A stretch of 64,000 bases of DNA from Sphingomicrobium nitratireducens (GCF_026157035.1 NZ_JANJZA010000001.1:165001-229000), one strand, 5' to 3'; shown: positions 47,798-60,235, counted from the stretch's first letter. Numbers and translations are program-made. Notes: generated by a model from the letters alone, not told the origin.

Positions 47798-48598
47798 TCA
47801 GCTCGCCGGCTTGAGGTTCACCGCGGCATGCTTGCCGCGCGAATCGACCTCGATGTCGAATTCGAATCGGTCGCCCTCGTTGATCGAGGGGAGACCGGCA
47901 CGTTCGACGGCCGAGATGTGCACGAACGCATCGGGCTGGCCGTCGTCGCGCTGGATGAAACCAAAGCCCTTCATGGCGTTGAAGAACTTGACCACGCCGG
48001 TCGCCGTCTCGCCGGTCAGCTCGCGCTTGTTGAAGCCGCCGCGATCGCCGGCACCGGCGCCGCCGCCGCGTTCGACCGCCATCGGCTCGCCATCGATGAC
48101 GAGGTTGGTCGCCGAGACGCGCCCGCCACGATCCACCAGCGTGAATTCGAGCGGCTGGCCGTCGGCCAAATCGCTGAGGCCGGCCTGTTCGACAGCAGAG
48201 ATGTGGACGAACACGTCGTCGCCACCATCATCACGCACGATGAAGCCGAAGCCCTTCTGCGGATTGAAGAATTTGACGACGCCTTTGCCTTCGCCGACGA
48301 CCTGGGGGGGCATCCCGCCACCGCCGCGGAAGCCGCCGCCACCACCGCCGCCGCCGCGATAGCCACCGCCACCGCCGCCGCCACGATAGCCGCCGCCACC
48401 GCCGCCGCCGTAACCGCCGCGGTCTTCATAACCGCCGCCGCCACCGCCGCCGCCGAAGCGATCGCCGCCATAGCCGCCGCCGGCGCCACGGTCCTGGAAA
48501 CCGCTGCGCTCGCCAAACTGATCTTCGCCGAAGAAACCGTCCCGCTTGTCGCGTCCGCGGCCACCGCGGTCGCCCTTACGCCCTCTGTCGAAACCCAT
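47798..48598 (-). CDS. Double cold-shock-domain protein with Gly-rich N-terminus
   Basis: 266 residues. After a basic start (MGFDRGRKGDRGGRGR) comes a glycine-rich region (about 38-95) with RGG-like repeats. Cold-shock domain 1 follows (GKGVVKFFNPQKGFGFI, about 104-167), then domain 2 (TGVVKFFNAMKGFGFI, about 199-262). Both carry the RNP1 and RNP2 motifs (KGFGFI and VFVHI or AFVHI), so it should bind single-stranded nucleic acid. The ATG at 48598 is preferred; the frame extends upstream without a better start. A 210-base divergent gap separates it from rnd. Confidence 0.87.
   Translation of the reverse strand: MGFDRGRKGDRGGRGRDKRDGFFGEDQFGERSGFQDRGAGGGYGGDRFGGGGGGGGYEDRGGYGGGGGGGYRGGGGGGGYRGGGGGGGGFRGGGGMPPQVVGEGKGVVKFFNPQKGFGFIVRDDGGDDVFVHISAVEQAGLSDLADGQPLEFTLVDRGGRVSATNLVIDGEPMAVERGGGAGAGDRGGFNKRELTGETATGVVKFFNAMKGFGFIQRDDGQPDAFVHISAVERAGLPSINEGDRFEFDIEVDSRGKHAAVNLKPAS
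48315..48485 (-). repeat. Imperfect CCG/GCC triplet repeats encoding poly-Gly
   Basis: A run of GCC/CCG triplets interrupted by TAG/CGA-type units encodes repeating Gly6-7 with Tyr/Arg or Phe/Arg spacers (YRGGGGGGG occurs twice). It is prone to length variation by slippage, in frame. Confidence 0.7.
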
Positions 48599-48808
48599 GC
48601 CTATCCAAACTTTGTCAGCCCCCGAATTCACGACCGTGGACGCGGGGACTCGTCGCGTCATCGGCCATGCGCAGCCTGTTTCGGCATGCGCACAGTCGCG
48701 CTTCATACAGGAAAAACCGCGAACGTCCTAGTGATTCCCTCGGGTGCGGCTGGCATGGTAGGGACGAAGCGACTAAGAGCGGCCCGAACCAAGCGCGAGA
48801 AGGACACC

Positions 48809-49429
48809 ATGGCGATCCATTTCCACGAAGAAGACCTGCCCTCGGGCGACCTGTTCGCCGACGGCCCGATCGCGGTCGACACCGAGGCGATGGGGCTCCA
48901 GCCGGGTCGCGACCGATTGTGCCTGGTGCAGCTTTCCGACGGCAATGGCGACGAACATCTCGTCCGCTTCGGGCCCGACAGCGACTATGCCGCACCCAAC
49001 CTCAAGGCGCTGCTGTCCGACCCTGGCCGCCTTAAGCTCTACCATTTCGCGCGCTTCGATATCGCGATCATGCGCGCCTATCTCGGGATCATGGCCGCGC
49101 CGGTCTACTGCACCCGCACCGCCAGCCGCCTCGTGCGCACCTACACCGACCGCCATGGTCTCAAGGAACTGGTCAAGGAACTGCTCGGCTCGGACATTTC
49201 CAAGCAGCAGCAGTCGTCTGACTGGGGCGGGCCCAACCTGTCCGACGCGCAGCGCGACTATGCCGCGAGCGACGTGCGCTTTCTCCACCGCCTCAAGGAG
49301 GAACTCGATCGCCGCCTCGAGCGCGAGCATCGCACCGGCCTCGCCCAGGCCTGCTTCGACTTCCTCCCCGCCCGCGCGATGCTCGACCTCGCCGGCTGGG
49401 ACGAGGTCGACATTTTCGCGCACAGCTAG
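48809..49429 (+). CDS. rnd: Ribonuclease D-like DEDDy exonuclease
   Basis: 206 residues, one exonuclease domain only, without the HRDC domains of enteric RNase D. DEDDy residues are in IAVDTEAMGL, HFARFDIAIM and DYAASDVRFLH (Tyr-x3-Asp). It trims 3' ends of stable RNA. GAGAAGG precedes the ATG at 48809. It is the first gene of rnd-lptC-lptA-lptB-rpoN. Confidence 0.9.
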   Translation: MAIHFHEEDLPSGDLFADGPIAVDTEAMGLQPGRDRLCLVQLSDGNGDEHLVRFGPDSDYAAPNLKALLSDPGRLKLYHFARFDIAIMRAYLGIMAAPVYCTRTASRLVRTYTDRHGLKELVKELLGSDISKQQQSSDWGGPNLSDAQRDYAASDVRFLHRLKEELDRRLEREHRTGLAQACFDFLPARAMLDLAGWDEVDIFAHS

Positions 49430-49432
49430 TCG

Positions 49433-50071
49433 ATGAGCGAAGCCGCCCGCCGCGAACGCGCGATCAAGCGGCGCTGGGCGTTGCCCGGCAGCCGCCACGA
49501 TCGCGTCGTGCGGTGGACCAAGCTCGGCCTCCCGGTCGTCGGGGGCCTCGTTCTCCTGATCCTTCTGTTCGCCCCGTTCGGCAGCCGCGGGGACGTCAGC
49601 TTCATCCTCGATTCCAAGGACGTCGAGAAGGCGCCCGAGCGGATGCGGGTCGAAAAGGCGCGCTACATCGGCGAGGACAATAAGGGGCAGCGCTTCACCA
49701 TCGTCGCCAATCGCGCCTTGCAGCAGTCGAGCAAAGTGCCGGTGGTCGTCATCACCGGCATGGCCGCGCGGCTCGACATGGAGCGCGGGCCGCTGACCAT
49801 CGTCGCCGGCCGCGGGCGCTACGACATCGAGGACGAGACGGTGCGTATCGTCGGCGATCTCGATGTCGACGGACCCGACGGTTACAAGCTCGCCACGCGC
49901 GATGTGGTCGTCGACCTCGACGAGCGCACCCTCAAGAGCGATGGCCCCGTGTCGGGCGAAATGCGGCTCGGTTCGTTCAGCGCTGGCGGTCTTTCCGCCG
50001 ATCTTGGCGAGCGGACCATCGCACTAGAGGGTCGCGCAAGGTTGAAAATCGAGCAAGGTGCCGTCAGATGA
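49433..50071 (+). CDS. lptC: LPS transport protein LptC
   Basis: 212 residues. A basic cytoplasmic N-terminus and one transmembrane helix (LGLPVVGGLVLLILLFAPF, about 32-50) precede a periplasmic beta-jellyroll (FTIVANRALQQ, MERGPLTIVAGRGRYDI). It couples the LptB2FG extractor to LptA. It starts three bases after rnd and overlaps lptA by four bases. Confidence 0.9.
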   Translation: MSEAARRERAIKRRWALPGSRHDRVVRWTKLGLPVVGGLVLLILLFAPFGSRGDVSFILDSKDVEKAPERMRVEKARYIGEDNKGQRFTIVANRALQQSSKVPVVVITGMAARLDMERGPLTIVAGRGRYDIEDETVRIVGDLDVDGPDGYKLATRDVVVDLDERTLKSDGPVSGEMRLGSFSAGGLSADLGERTIALEGRARLKIEQGAVR

Positions 50072-50610
50072 GCAATATGCGTGCCAACCGCTTCATCCTC
50101 GCCGCGCTCGGCGCCCTCGCCCTGGGAGGCGCCGCCAGCTCGATGGCCAGCGCCCAGGCGCGCTCGTCGGCACTGCGCGGGCATGACATCAACGCCCCCG
50201 TCGACGTCGCCGCCGACCGCATCGAGGTTCAGGACCGCGCCGACCGCGCGCTGTTTATCGGCAATGTGGTCGTCAACCAGGCCGGGCTGAGCATGACTAC
50301 CGAGCGGCTGCGCATCGCCTACGTTTCGGGTGACGGGATCGCCATCAAGCGGCTCGACGCCTCGGGCGGGGTCACCGTCACCAGCGCCAGCGAGACCGCG
50401 CGCGGCGATTATGCGGTTTACGATCTCGACCGTTCGATCATCACCATGGTTGGCAATGTCCGGCTTGCGCAGGGGCCCAACGAGATTTTCGGTTCGCGCC
50501 TCATCATCGACCTCGACAGCGGTCGTGCGGTGATCGACGGCGGGCCGGCCGGCGTCGACCAGTCGGGCGGGCGCGTCACCGGCCGCTTCACCGTCCCGCG
50601 GCGCAACTAG
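50068..50610 (+). CDS. lptA: LPS transport periplasmic protein LptA
   Basis: 180 residues with a signal peptide ending SSMASAQA, then the OstA beta-jellyroll (VAADRIEVQDRADRALFIGNVV, TTERLRIAY). LptA oligomerises as the bridge carrying LPS across the periplasm. Its ATG overlaps the lptC stop by four bases; lptB starts 17 bases downstream. Confidence 0.92.
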   Translation: MSNMRANRFILAALGALALGGAASSMASAQARSSALRGHDINAPVDVAADRIEVQDRADRALFIGNVVVNQAGLSMTTERLRIAYVSGDGIAIKRLDASGGVTVTSASETARGDYAVYDLDRSIITMVGNVRLAQGPNEIFGSRLIIDLDSGRAVIDGGPAGVDQSGGRVTGRFTVPRRN

Positions 50611-50627
50611 GACGAGCGCGCTTTTCC

Positions 50628-51410
50628 ATGCACGACCTCACCGACCAGGCCCGCACCGACCTCTCGGAAGTCCCGAGCGAAGTCGAGGTACGCGGGCTGC
50701 AGGTGAAGTCGATCGCCAAGAGCTACGACAAGAAGGTCGTGCTCAAGGACGTCTCGATGGCGGTCGCGCGCGGCGAGGTGGTCGGGCTGCTCGGCCCCAA
50801 CGGTGCGGGCAAGACGACCAGCTTCTACTCGGTCATGGGGCTCGTGCGCCCCGACGCCGGGCGTATCATCCTCGACGGGGAGGACATTACCGACCTGCCG
50901 ATGTACCGCCGCGCGATCCTCGGCCTCGGCTACCTGCCGCAGGAGACCTCGATCTTTCGCGGGCTCACGGTCGAGCAGAACATCCTTGCCGTCCTCGAGG
51001 TCGCCGAGCCCGACCCGGACGCCCGCGAGGCCCGGCTCGAGACGCTGCTCGACGAATTCGGCCTCACCCGCCTGCGCACCAGCCCGGCGATGGCGCTATC
51101 CGGGGGCGAGCGCCGCCGCTGCGAAATCGCGCGCGCGCTCGCGGCCGACCCCTCCATCATGCTCCTCGACGAGCCGTTCGCGGGCATCGATCCCCTGTCG
51201 ATCAGCGACATTCGCGACCTCATCAAGGAATTGAAGAAGCGCGACATCGGGGTGCTGATCACCGACCACAACGTCCGTGAGACGCTCGACATCGTCGACC
51301 GCGCCTGCATCATCTACGACGGTCAGGTGCTGTTTCAGGGCACGCCCCAGGCGCTCGTCGCCGACGCCGAAGTGCGCCGCCTCTATCTCGGCGAGAGCTT
51401 CGCGCTCTAG
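50628..51410 (+). CDS. lptB: LPS export ABC transporter ATPase LptB
   Basis: 260 residues. Walker A GPNGAGKTTSFYSVMG, Q-loop LPQETSIFRGL, ABC signature LSGGERRRCEIA, Walker B SIMLLDEPFAGIDP and switch His ITDHNVRETL are all intact. It powers extraction of LPS with LptFG. An N-terminal extension of about 25 residues precedes the usual start. It leads directly into rpoN. Confidence 0.95.
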   Translation: MHDLTDQARTDLSEVPSEVEVRGLQVKSIAKSYDKKVVLKDVSMAVARGEVVGLLGPNGAGKTTSFYSVMGLVRPDAGRIILDGEDITDLPMYRRAILGLGYLPQETSIFRGLTVEQNILAVLEVAEPDPDAREARLETLLDEFGLTRLRTSPAMALSGGERRRCEIARALAADPSIMLLDEPFAGIDPLSISDIRDLIKELKKRDIGVLITDHNVRETLDIVDRACIIYDGQVLFQGTPQALVADAEVRRLYLGESFAL

Positions 51411-51424
51411 GGGGAGTGGTCCGC

Positions 51425-52879
51425 ATGGCCCTCGGCCCCCGTCTCGATATCCGCCAGACCCAGTCGCTGGTCATGACCCAGCAGCTGCAGCAGGCGATCA
51501 AGCTGCTGGCGCTCTCCAGCCTCGAGGTCGAGCAGGTCATCGCCGACGAGATCGCCAAGAACCCGCTGCTCGAAGTGCAGCGCGACGATCGCGGCGAAGA
51601 ACGCGCCGAAGACCGCGAGTATGACGAATATGCCGACGAGGCGGGCGATCCCGACAGCGCCGAACTGATGGGCGCGGGCGACGACGGGGCCGCGCTCGAC
51701 TATGACGACCGCGAGGCTGCGCGCGATACGGACAGCTATGCCGATCTCGGCATGCCCGCCGATCCCGACGCGGAGGCGTTCGATTTCGACCGGCTCGAAT
51801 ATCGCGAACATTCGCTCGCCGAACATCTTCTCGCCCAGCTTCACGGCGCGAGCGGGCCGATCGCCGAGGGCGCCGAAGCGATCATCCTGTCGCTCAAGGA
51901 CACCGGCTATCTCGAGCTGCCGCTCGGCATCGTGCTCGGCCACCTGCCGCTCGACGCGCGCGACCAGGAGAAAGCGCTCGAACTCGTCCAGTCACTGGAC
52001 CCGCCCGGCATCGGCGCGCGCGACCTTGCCGAGTGCCTCGCGCTCCAGGCCAAGGCAGCCGACCGCTTCGACCCGTGCATCGAGCGGCTGCTCCAGAATC
52101 TCGACCTCCTCGCCAAGGGGCGGATGAAGGACCTCAAGCGCATCTGCGACGTCGACGACGAGGACCTTGCCGACATGGTGCGCGAATTGCGCAGCTACGA
52201 TCCCAAGCCCGGCCTCGCTTATTCCGAGGCCCCCGCAGAGGCGATCACCCCCGACGTGATCGTGACCAAGGGGCGCGAGGGTTGGGAAGTCCGCCTCAAC
52301 CCCGACGCCCTGCCGCGCGTGCTGGTCAACAAGGAGTATCACGCGCAGCTCAGGCAAGGCCCGCAGGACAAGCATTCCAAGGCTTGGCTGAGCGAGAATC
52401 TCGCCAGCGCCAACTGGCTGGTGAAGGCGCTCGACCAGCGCGCGCAGACCATCACCAAGGTCGCCGCCGAGATCGTCAGGCAGCAGCAGGGCTTCTTCGA
52501 ACAGGGCGTCAGCGCCTTGAAGCCGATGACGCTGGCGAGGGTCGCCGAGGCGGTCGAAGTCCACGAATCCACCGTCAGCCGCGTGACCTCGAACAAGTAT
52601 CTGATCTGCGAACGCGGTACCTACGAGCTCAAATATTTCTTCGGCTCGGGGGTCGGCACGGCGGACAGCGAGGACGGCGCCTCGGCGCTCGCGGTCAAGG
52701 CGGCGATCAAGAAGCTGATCGACGAGGAGGACAAGATCCTTTCCGACGACACGCTGGTGACGCTGCTTGCCGACCAGGGGTTCGAACTCGCGCGGCGCAC
52801 GGTCGCGAAATATCGCGAGGCGATGGGGATCGGCAGTTCGGTCCAGCGCCGCCGCCAGCGCAAGATGGAAGGGCGCTAG
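51425..52879 (+). CDS. rpoN: RNA polymerase sigma-54 factor RpoN
   Basis: 484 residues. Region I is RLDIRQTQSLVMTQQLQQAI, followed by an acidic region II, the core-binding domain, the helix-turn-helix (LARVAEAVEVHESTVSRVTS) and the RpoN box ARRTVAKYREAMGI. It recognises -24/-12 promoters. The ATG at 51425 has GGGGGAG 8 bases upstream; a GTG at 51416 is the alternative. It ends the rnd-lpt-rpoN operon, three bases before the convergent EEP stop. Confidence 0.95.
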   Translation: MALGPRLDIRQTQSLVMTQQLQQAIKLLALSSLEVEQVIADEIAKNPLLEVQRDDRGEERAEDREYDEYADEAGDPDSAELMGAGDDGAALDYDDREAARDTDSYADLGMPADPDAEAFDFDRLEYREHSLAEHLLAQLHGASGPIAEGAEAIILSLKDTGYLELPLGIVLGHLPLDARDQEKALELVQSLDPPGIGARDLAECLALQAKAADRFDPCIERLLQNLDLLAKGRMKDLKRICDVDDEDLADMVRELRSYDPKPGLAYSEAPAEAITPDVIVTKGREGWEVRLNPDALPRVLVNKEYHAQLRQGPQDKHSKAWLSENLASANWLVKALDQRAQTITKVAAEIVRQQQGFFEQGVSALKPMTLARVAEAVEVHESTVSRVTSNKYLICERGTYELKYFFGSGVGTADSEDGASALAVKAAIKKLIDEEDKILSDDTLVTLLADQGFELARRTVAKYREAMGIGSSVQRRRQRKMEGR

Positions 52880-52882
52880 GCC

Positions 52883-53662
52883 CTACTTCCCGCGCTGGAA
52901 GCGCACCCGCGCCCAGACTGGCAGATGATCGCTCGCCTTGTGCGCGGCGGGGCTGCGGTGGACGCCTGCCGCCTCGATATGGAGCGCGTGGTCGACGAGG
53001 ATCTTGTCGAGCGCGGCGACGGGCTTGCGGCTGTGGAAGCTGGGCCCGCACGGTGCGGGGCGGAAGCGCGTCCCGAACGCCTCGATGCAGCCGGTCGCCT
53101 CGCGCCACTCGTTGGTGTCGCCCATGATGATCGTGGGCATGTGGCGATGACGCGCCTCGACATGGGCGAGAATTCGCCGCGCCTGGCGGCTGCGCCACAG
53201 GCCCGACAGGTCGAGATGCATGCCGATCACGCGCACTTCGCGCCCGCCGATGTCGAGCTCGGCCATCACCGCGCCGCGCGGCTCGAGCGTCGGCAGGTCG
53301 AGCGCGGCGCAGTCGAGCACCTTGGTCCCCTTGCGCACGAGGATCGCGTTGCCATGCCAGCCGAGATTGCGCGTATCCAGCCGCTCCATCAGGGGCTGGG
53401 TCAACGGATGGGCGGGCACGCGATCGAGCAGCTTGGGATGCGACACGTCGAAGTCGACCGCCTCGAATGCGCCATGGTCGTCGATCAGCGCGTGCGGCAC
53501 CGCCGCCCCGCGTGTGCCGACGCGCTTGTCGGCTTCCTGCAGCGCGACGATGTCGGGATCGATCTCCGCAAGAACGTCGAGCACCCGATCGGGCCGACGC
53601 CGCCGGTCGGTCCCGATCGCCTTGCGGATGTTGAAGGACGCGACGGTGAGCGAGCGGGTCAT
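52883..53662 (-). CDS. Endonuclease/exonuclease/phosphatase family protein
   Basis: 259 residues. EEP catalytic segments: ASFNIRKAIGTD, IVALQEAD (Glu metal ligand), NLGWHGNAILV, IGMHLDLSG, IIMGDTNEWRE (Asp-x-Asn) and KASDHLPVWARV (Asp-His). No signal peptide is seen. It could hydrolyse phosphodiesters of nucleic acid, lipid or sugar. It starts 34 bases after gyrB and may be cotranscribed with it. Confidence 0.87.
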   Translation of the reverse strand: MTRSLTVASFNIRKAIGTDRRRRPDRVLDVLAEIDPDIVALQEADKRVGTRGAAVPHALIDDHGAFEAVDFDVSHPKLLDRVPAHPLTQPLMERLDTRNLGWHGNAILVRKGTKVLDCAALDLPTLEPRGAVMAELDIGGREVRVIGMHLDLSGLWRSRQARRILAHVEARHRHMPTIIMGDTNEWREATGCIEAFGTRFRPAPCGPSFHSRKPVAALDKILVDHALHIEAAGVHRSPAAHKASDHLPVWARVRFQRGK

Positions 53663-53696
53663 CGCTTCGCCAACACGCGTCCCGCGCGCTCGTTCC

Positions 53697-56237
<2,541 letters not shown>

Positions 56238-56368
56238 TCATCCTGATTTTATGGCATTTTTGGCCTTCGAAACCAAGCGTTTTGGGCCCTTTTTTTGCCT
56301 CCTCGATCCCGCTGTTGCGGGCCCTTTCGGCAACTTGTCGCGTTGGGCGTCAGAGCGAAGGAGGAACG

Positions 56369-57634
56369 ATGCCCCACTGGCGCTGGATTTTGAGGGAATT
56401 GCTGTCGCGAATCTGGTTCCGCGCCGCGATGATCGCGTTCCTGTCGGTGTTGCTGGCCCTGTCCGCCGCGGCGCTCGCACCGATCATGCCTTACGACCTC
56501 AGCATCAAGATCGGTGCCAAGGCGACCGACAACATCCTCACCATTCTCGCCTCCTCGATGCTTGCGGTGACAACCTTCTCACTGACAGCAATGGTCACCG
56601 CCTTCTCGGGCGCGGCACAGCTCGGCACGCCGCGCGCCACCGAGTTGCTGATCGAAGACAAGACCGCGCAGAACGCGCTGTCGATCTTCCTCGGTGGCTT
56701 CCTGTTCGCGATCGTTGGCGTCATCGCGCTGTCGACCGGGCTCTACGGCGAACAGGGTCGCGCCATCCTGTTGATCGGCACGATCCTCATGATCGCATGG
56801 ATCGCGGTCACGCTGCTGCGCTGGATCGGACGGCTTGCCTATTTCGGTCGGCTCGGCGACACGATCGCGCGGGTCGAGAGAAAAAGTCGTGACCAGCTGG
56901 AGGCCTATCCGGGCGCCCGCATCTTTTCTGGGCGAGCAGCGATCGCGATGCCGCCAGACGCGATTGCGGTGCCTGCAGAAGGCGCGGGCTATATTGCCCA
57001 TGTCGACCGCCAGTCGCTCGCCGGGTTGGCGACCGAGGCAGGAGTCGAATTGGTCTTGTGCGCGCCGCCCGGCCAATTTGTGCGCAAGGGGTCGCCGCTG
57101 GCCTGGTCACGTCCCCCGGCGACAGGCCTCGACCATGAAAAGGTGCGCGCGCGTTTCACCGTCCACCGGTCCCGCGATCTCGACCAGGACCCGCGTTTCG
57201 GCATGGTAGTGTTATCGGAAATCGCTTCGCGCGCCTTGTCGCCCGCAGTCAACGACCCCGGCTCTGCTATCGCGGTGCTGGTGTCCGCGCAGCGTGTTCT
57301 TGAACGTTTTCTCGATGCGCCGAGCGCACCCGCTCCGTACCCCGGACTGCTCGACCACCCCCTTTCGCTCGAGGAAATGGTCGAGGACCTCGTCCTGCCG
57401 ATCGCGCGCGACGGCGCCCATCTTGTCGAGGTCGGTATCCAGCTCCAGAAGCTGCTCGGCGGATTGGCCGAGACATTTCCGGGTGCGGCCGGCGCGATGG
57501 CAAGGCTCGCGAGTGACGCGCGCGGTCGGGCGATGGACGCTCTGAGTGCGAAAACCGACCGCGAGCGGCTCGACCGCGCTCACGGCGCGGCCTTTCCGTC
57601 CGAGGTCTTGCGGGCTGGTCCGTCCGTATCTTAG
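56369..57634 (+). CDS. DUF2254 membrane protein
   Basis: 421 residues. Four hydrophobic segments in the first half (about 12-40, 55-80, 105-130, 140-160), then a soluble domain (IPAEGAGYIAHVDRQSLAGLA-like, LCAPPGQFVRKGSPLAW, SRALSPAVNDPGSAI). This is the DUF2254 family, uncharacterised predicted membrane proteins. AAGGAGGAACG precedes the ATG at 56369. Its TAG overlaps the stop of the convergent helicase by four bases (TTAG). Confidence 0.82.
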   Translation: MPHWRWILRELLSRIWFRAAMIAFLSVLLALSAAALAPIMPYDLSIKIGAKATDNILTILASSMLAVTTFSLTAMVTAFSGAAQLGTPRATELLIEDKTAQNALSIFLGGFLFAIVGVIALSTGLYGEQGRAILLIGTILMIAWIAVTLLRWIGRLAYFGRLGDTIARVERKSRDQLEAYPGARIFSGRAAIAMPPDAIAVPAEGAGYIAHVDRQSLAGLATEAGVELVLCAPPGQFVRKGSPLAWSRPPATGLDHEKVRARFTVHRSRDLDQDPRFGMVVLSEIASRALSPAVNDPGSAIAVLVSAQRVLERFLDAPSAPAPYPGLLDHPLSLEEMVEDLVLPIARDGAHLVEVGIQLQKLLGGLAETFPGAAGAMARLASDARGRAMDALSAKTDRERLDRAHGAAFPSEVLRAGPSVS

Positions 57635-58983
57635 CCGCGGGCGCGACGAGGACCGCGACGCGGCCCCTTGTTGCCCGGCTTCTTGGGCTTCGCGCCTCCC
57701 GGGCGATGGCCGGCCGGCTTGATCGCATGTGCGGCCTTCTTCTTGCCGTGGCGCGGCGGACCACGACGCGGACCGCGACGTTCACGCTGCTCCTCGTCGC
57801 GCATGTCCTCGCGCACTTCCGGCATTGCCTGGAGCGCCTGCACCGTGCCCATGAAATTGTCGGGCAGCGGCACCGCACCGATGCGCTGCTTGATCAGCTT
57901 CTCGATGTCCTTGAGGTAGGGCCGCTCGTCCTCGGCGCAGAAGCTGTAGGCGATGCCCTCGCGGCCCGCACGCGCGGTCCGACCGATGCGGTGGACATAC
58001 TGCTCGGGCACGTTGGGCAGGTCGAAATTGACGACGTGGCTGACGCCCGGAATGTCGATCCCGCGCGCCGCGATGTCGGTCGCGACGAGGATGCGGATGT
58101 CGCCGCGGCGGAAGGCCTCGAGCGCGCGCTCGCGCTGCGCCTGGCTCTTGTTGCCGTGGATCGCCACCGCTTCGATACCGGCTGCCTTGAGGCGCCGCAC
58201 GATCCGGTCGCAGCCATGCTTGGTGCGCGAGAAGACGAGGCTGAGGTCGATCGGCTCGTGCTGGAAGAACAGGGTCAGCAGCGCCTGCTTTTCCTTCTGG
58301 TTGACGAACGTCACTGCCTGGCTGACGCGCTCGGCGGTCGAGGACACCGGGGTCACCGAGATCTCGACCGCGTTGCGGCAGTAGCGATCGGCCAGCTGGC
58401 GGATCTGCTTGGGCATGGTCGCCGAGAAGAACAGCGTCTGGCGCTTCTCGGGAATGATGTTCACGATCCGCTTGAGGTCGTGGATGAAACCCAGGTCGAG
58501 CATCTGGTCGGCCTCGTCGAGGACGAGGATCTCAAGCGCGGAAAGATCGAGCACGCGCTGGTCGACGAGATCGAGCAGGCGGCCCGGGGTCGCGACGAGA
58601 ATGTCGAGACCGCGGCTGACTTCGCGGATCGAGCGCGGCACGGGAACGCCGCCGAAGATGACGCCGACGCGCACGTGCTGGCCCTGGGCATAGCCGCGCG
58701 CGGCAGTGGCGATCTGCGCCGCCAGCTCGCGCGTGGGCGCGAGGACGAGCATGCGCGCCCGCCCCGGCACGAGCCGCTGCGGCGCGCTGTCGACCAGCCG
58801 CTGGATGGTGGGCAACACGAAGGCTGCGGTCTTGCCGGTGCCCGTCTGGGCGATGCCGACGAGGTCCTTGCCCGCCAGCACGGGCGGAATCGCCTTCTGC
58901 TGGATCGGGGTCGGGTCGGAATAGTCGCGCGCTTCGAGCGCGGCGAGAATGGGCTGCGAAAGCCCGAGATCGGAGAATTTCAT
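57631..58983 (-). CDS. DEAD-box RNA helicase, RhlE-like
   Basis: 450 residues. Q motif FSDLGLSQPILAAL...PTPIQ, Walker A AQTGTGKT, Ia PTRELAAQI, DEAD in LVLDEADQMLDLGF, SAT, and motif VI HRIGRTARAGREG are all intact. The C-terminal tail is basic and rich in Arg, Pro, Gly and Lys, typical of RhlE group. It unwinds RNA in ribosome assembly or decay. The 190-base gap upstream holds a hairpin (GCTCCCC/GGGGAGC, 59093-59108) in its presumed leader or after recF. Confidence 0.92.
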   Translation of the reverse strand: MKFSDLGLSQPILAALEARDYSDPTPIQQKAIPPVLAGKDLVGIAQTGTGKTAAFVLPTIQRLVDSAPQRLVPGRARMLVLAPTRELAAQIATAARGYAQGQHVRVGVIFGGVPVPRSIREVSRGLDILVATPGRLLDLVDQRVLDLSALEILVLDEADQMLDLGFIHDLKRIVNIIPEKRQTLFFSATMPKQIRQLADRYCRNAVEISVTPVSSTAERVSQAVTFVNQKEKQALLTLFFQHEPIDLSLVFSRTKHGCDRIVRRLKAAGIEAVAIHGNKSQAQRERALEAFRRGDIRILVATDIAARGIDIPGVSHVVNFDLPNVPEQYVHRIGRTARAGREGIAYSFCAEDERPYLKDIEKLIKQRIGAVPLPDNFMGTVQALQAMPEVREDMRDEEQRERRGPRRGPPRHGKKKAAHAIKPAGHRPGGAKPKKPGNKGPRRGPRRARG

Positions 58984-59173
58984 GCGAATACCTTGTGTCG
59001 AGCGCGCGCGAAAAGCCGCGCGACGCTGAAATTTCAGGGGGTGGATACCCCGCGTGATGAGAGGGCCATTGGTTGGCGGTGGCGCGCAGGGCGCTCCCCT
59101 TGGGGAGCATCACGCCGCTGGTCGGCGCGCCGATGTTGCGGTGCGATATAGGGCAATCCGTCTGAATTACCAG

Positions 59174-60235
59174 TTAATTCGCTTCGACCCGTCCGTCGGC
59201 CACATGAAAGCGGGTCCCTTCGACGCCGTCGAACAGCGCGGCTTCGGTTCCCGTCATCCACACCTGCCCGCGCCCTTCGAGCCTTTCGTAAAGTGCCTCG
59301 CGCCGTCCCGGATCAAGGTGCGCAGCGACCTCGTCGAGAAGCAGGATCGGCGCCATGCCGCGCCGCGTCTCGACCAGTTCGCCATGCGCCAGGACGAGGC
59401 CCAGGAGCAGCGCCTTCTGCTCGCCGGTCGACGACAGGCTGGCGGGTTGGTTCTTCTCGAGATGGGAGACTTCGAGGTCCTGGCGGTGTGGGCCGACGAG
59501 CGTGCGCCCGGCCTGCCCATCGCGCGTGCGCGAGGTACGCAACTGTTGTCGCAGGTCGCCGCCGTCATAGCCGGTGAGCACGAGGCCGGCTTTCGGGAAA
59601 TTCCCTACGGGCGCACCCGCGACCGCCTCCGACAGTGACGCGACCGTTCTTTCGCGCGCCGCGTGAAGCGCCTCTCCATGCTCGGCCATACCGGCTTCGA
59701 GGCTGGACAACCAGTCGGGGTCGGCGCTCTCGGGTTCGGCGAGCAGCTTGTTGCGCGCGCGCATCGCGGCCTCGTAGCGGCTGGCATGGTGCCCGTGCCC
59801 CGGTTCGAGCGCAAGCGTCAGCCGGTCGAGGAAAGCGCGCCGCGCCGCCTTGCTGTCGGCGAACAGCCGGTCCATCGCGGGCGTCAGCCACAGGATGGCG
59901 AGCCGCTCGGCCAGTTGCGAGAGGGGGGCATTGGCCCCGTTGACTCTTAGCTGCCGCCGGTCGGGCGCGGCCGCGAGCGTGCCGGTACCAAGCTCGGTCC
60001 CGTCCTCCAGCCGCGCCGCCACGGAAAAGCCTCCGGGCCCGGCCTGCCGCGCCATGTCGCGCAGCGCCGCGCGCCGCAGTCCGCGGCCCGGCGCAAGCAT
60101 CGACACGGCTTCGAGAATGTTCGTCTTGCCCGCCCCGTTGTCGCCCGACAGCATCACGAACCCCGGCGCCAGCCCGAGCAGCGCATCGGCGTGATTGCGG
60201 AAATCGGTGAGAGAGAGGCGCGAAAGGGCGGTCAT
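59174..60235 (-). CDS. recF: DNA replication and repair protein RecF
   Basis: 353 residues, SMC-like ATPase. Walker [19 protein letters not shown], coiled-coil segment reduced as usual, signature [19 protein letters not shown] and Walker [15 protein letters not shown]. It loads RecA at gaps with RecOR. It lies downstream of dnaN, the common bacterial order. Confidence 0.94.
   Translation of the reverse strand: MTALSRLSLTDFRNHADALLGLAPGFVMLSGDNGAGKTNILEAVSMLAPGRGLRRAALRDMARQAGPGGFSVAARLEDGTELGTGTLAAAPDRRQLRVNGANAPLSQLAERLAILWLTPAMDRLFADSKAARRAFLDRLTLALEPGHGHHASRYEAAMRARNKLLAEPESADPDWLSSLEAGMAEHGEALHAARERTVASLSEAVAGAPVGNFPKAGLVLTGYDGGDLRQQLRTSRTRDGQAGRTLVGPHRQDLEVSHLEKNQPASLSSTGEQKALLLGLVLAHGELVETRRGMAPILLLDEVAAHLDPGRREALYERLEGRGQVWMTGTEAALFDGVEGTRFHVADGRVEAN

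Noticed and set aside
59093-59108. GCTCCCC/GGGGAGC hairpin as recF terminator
   Set aside because: No T-tract on either strand and it is about 65 bases beyond the recF stop; it could equally be in the helicase leader, so it is not called as a feature.
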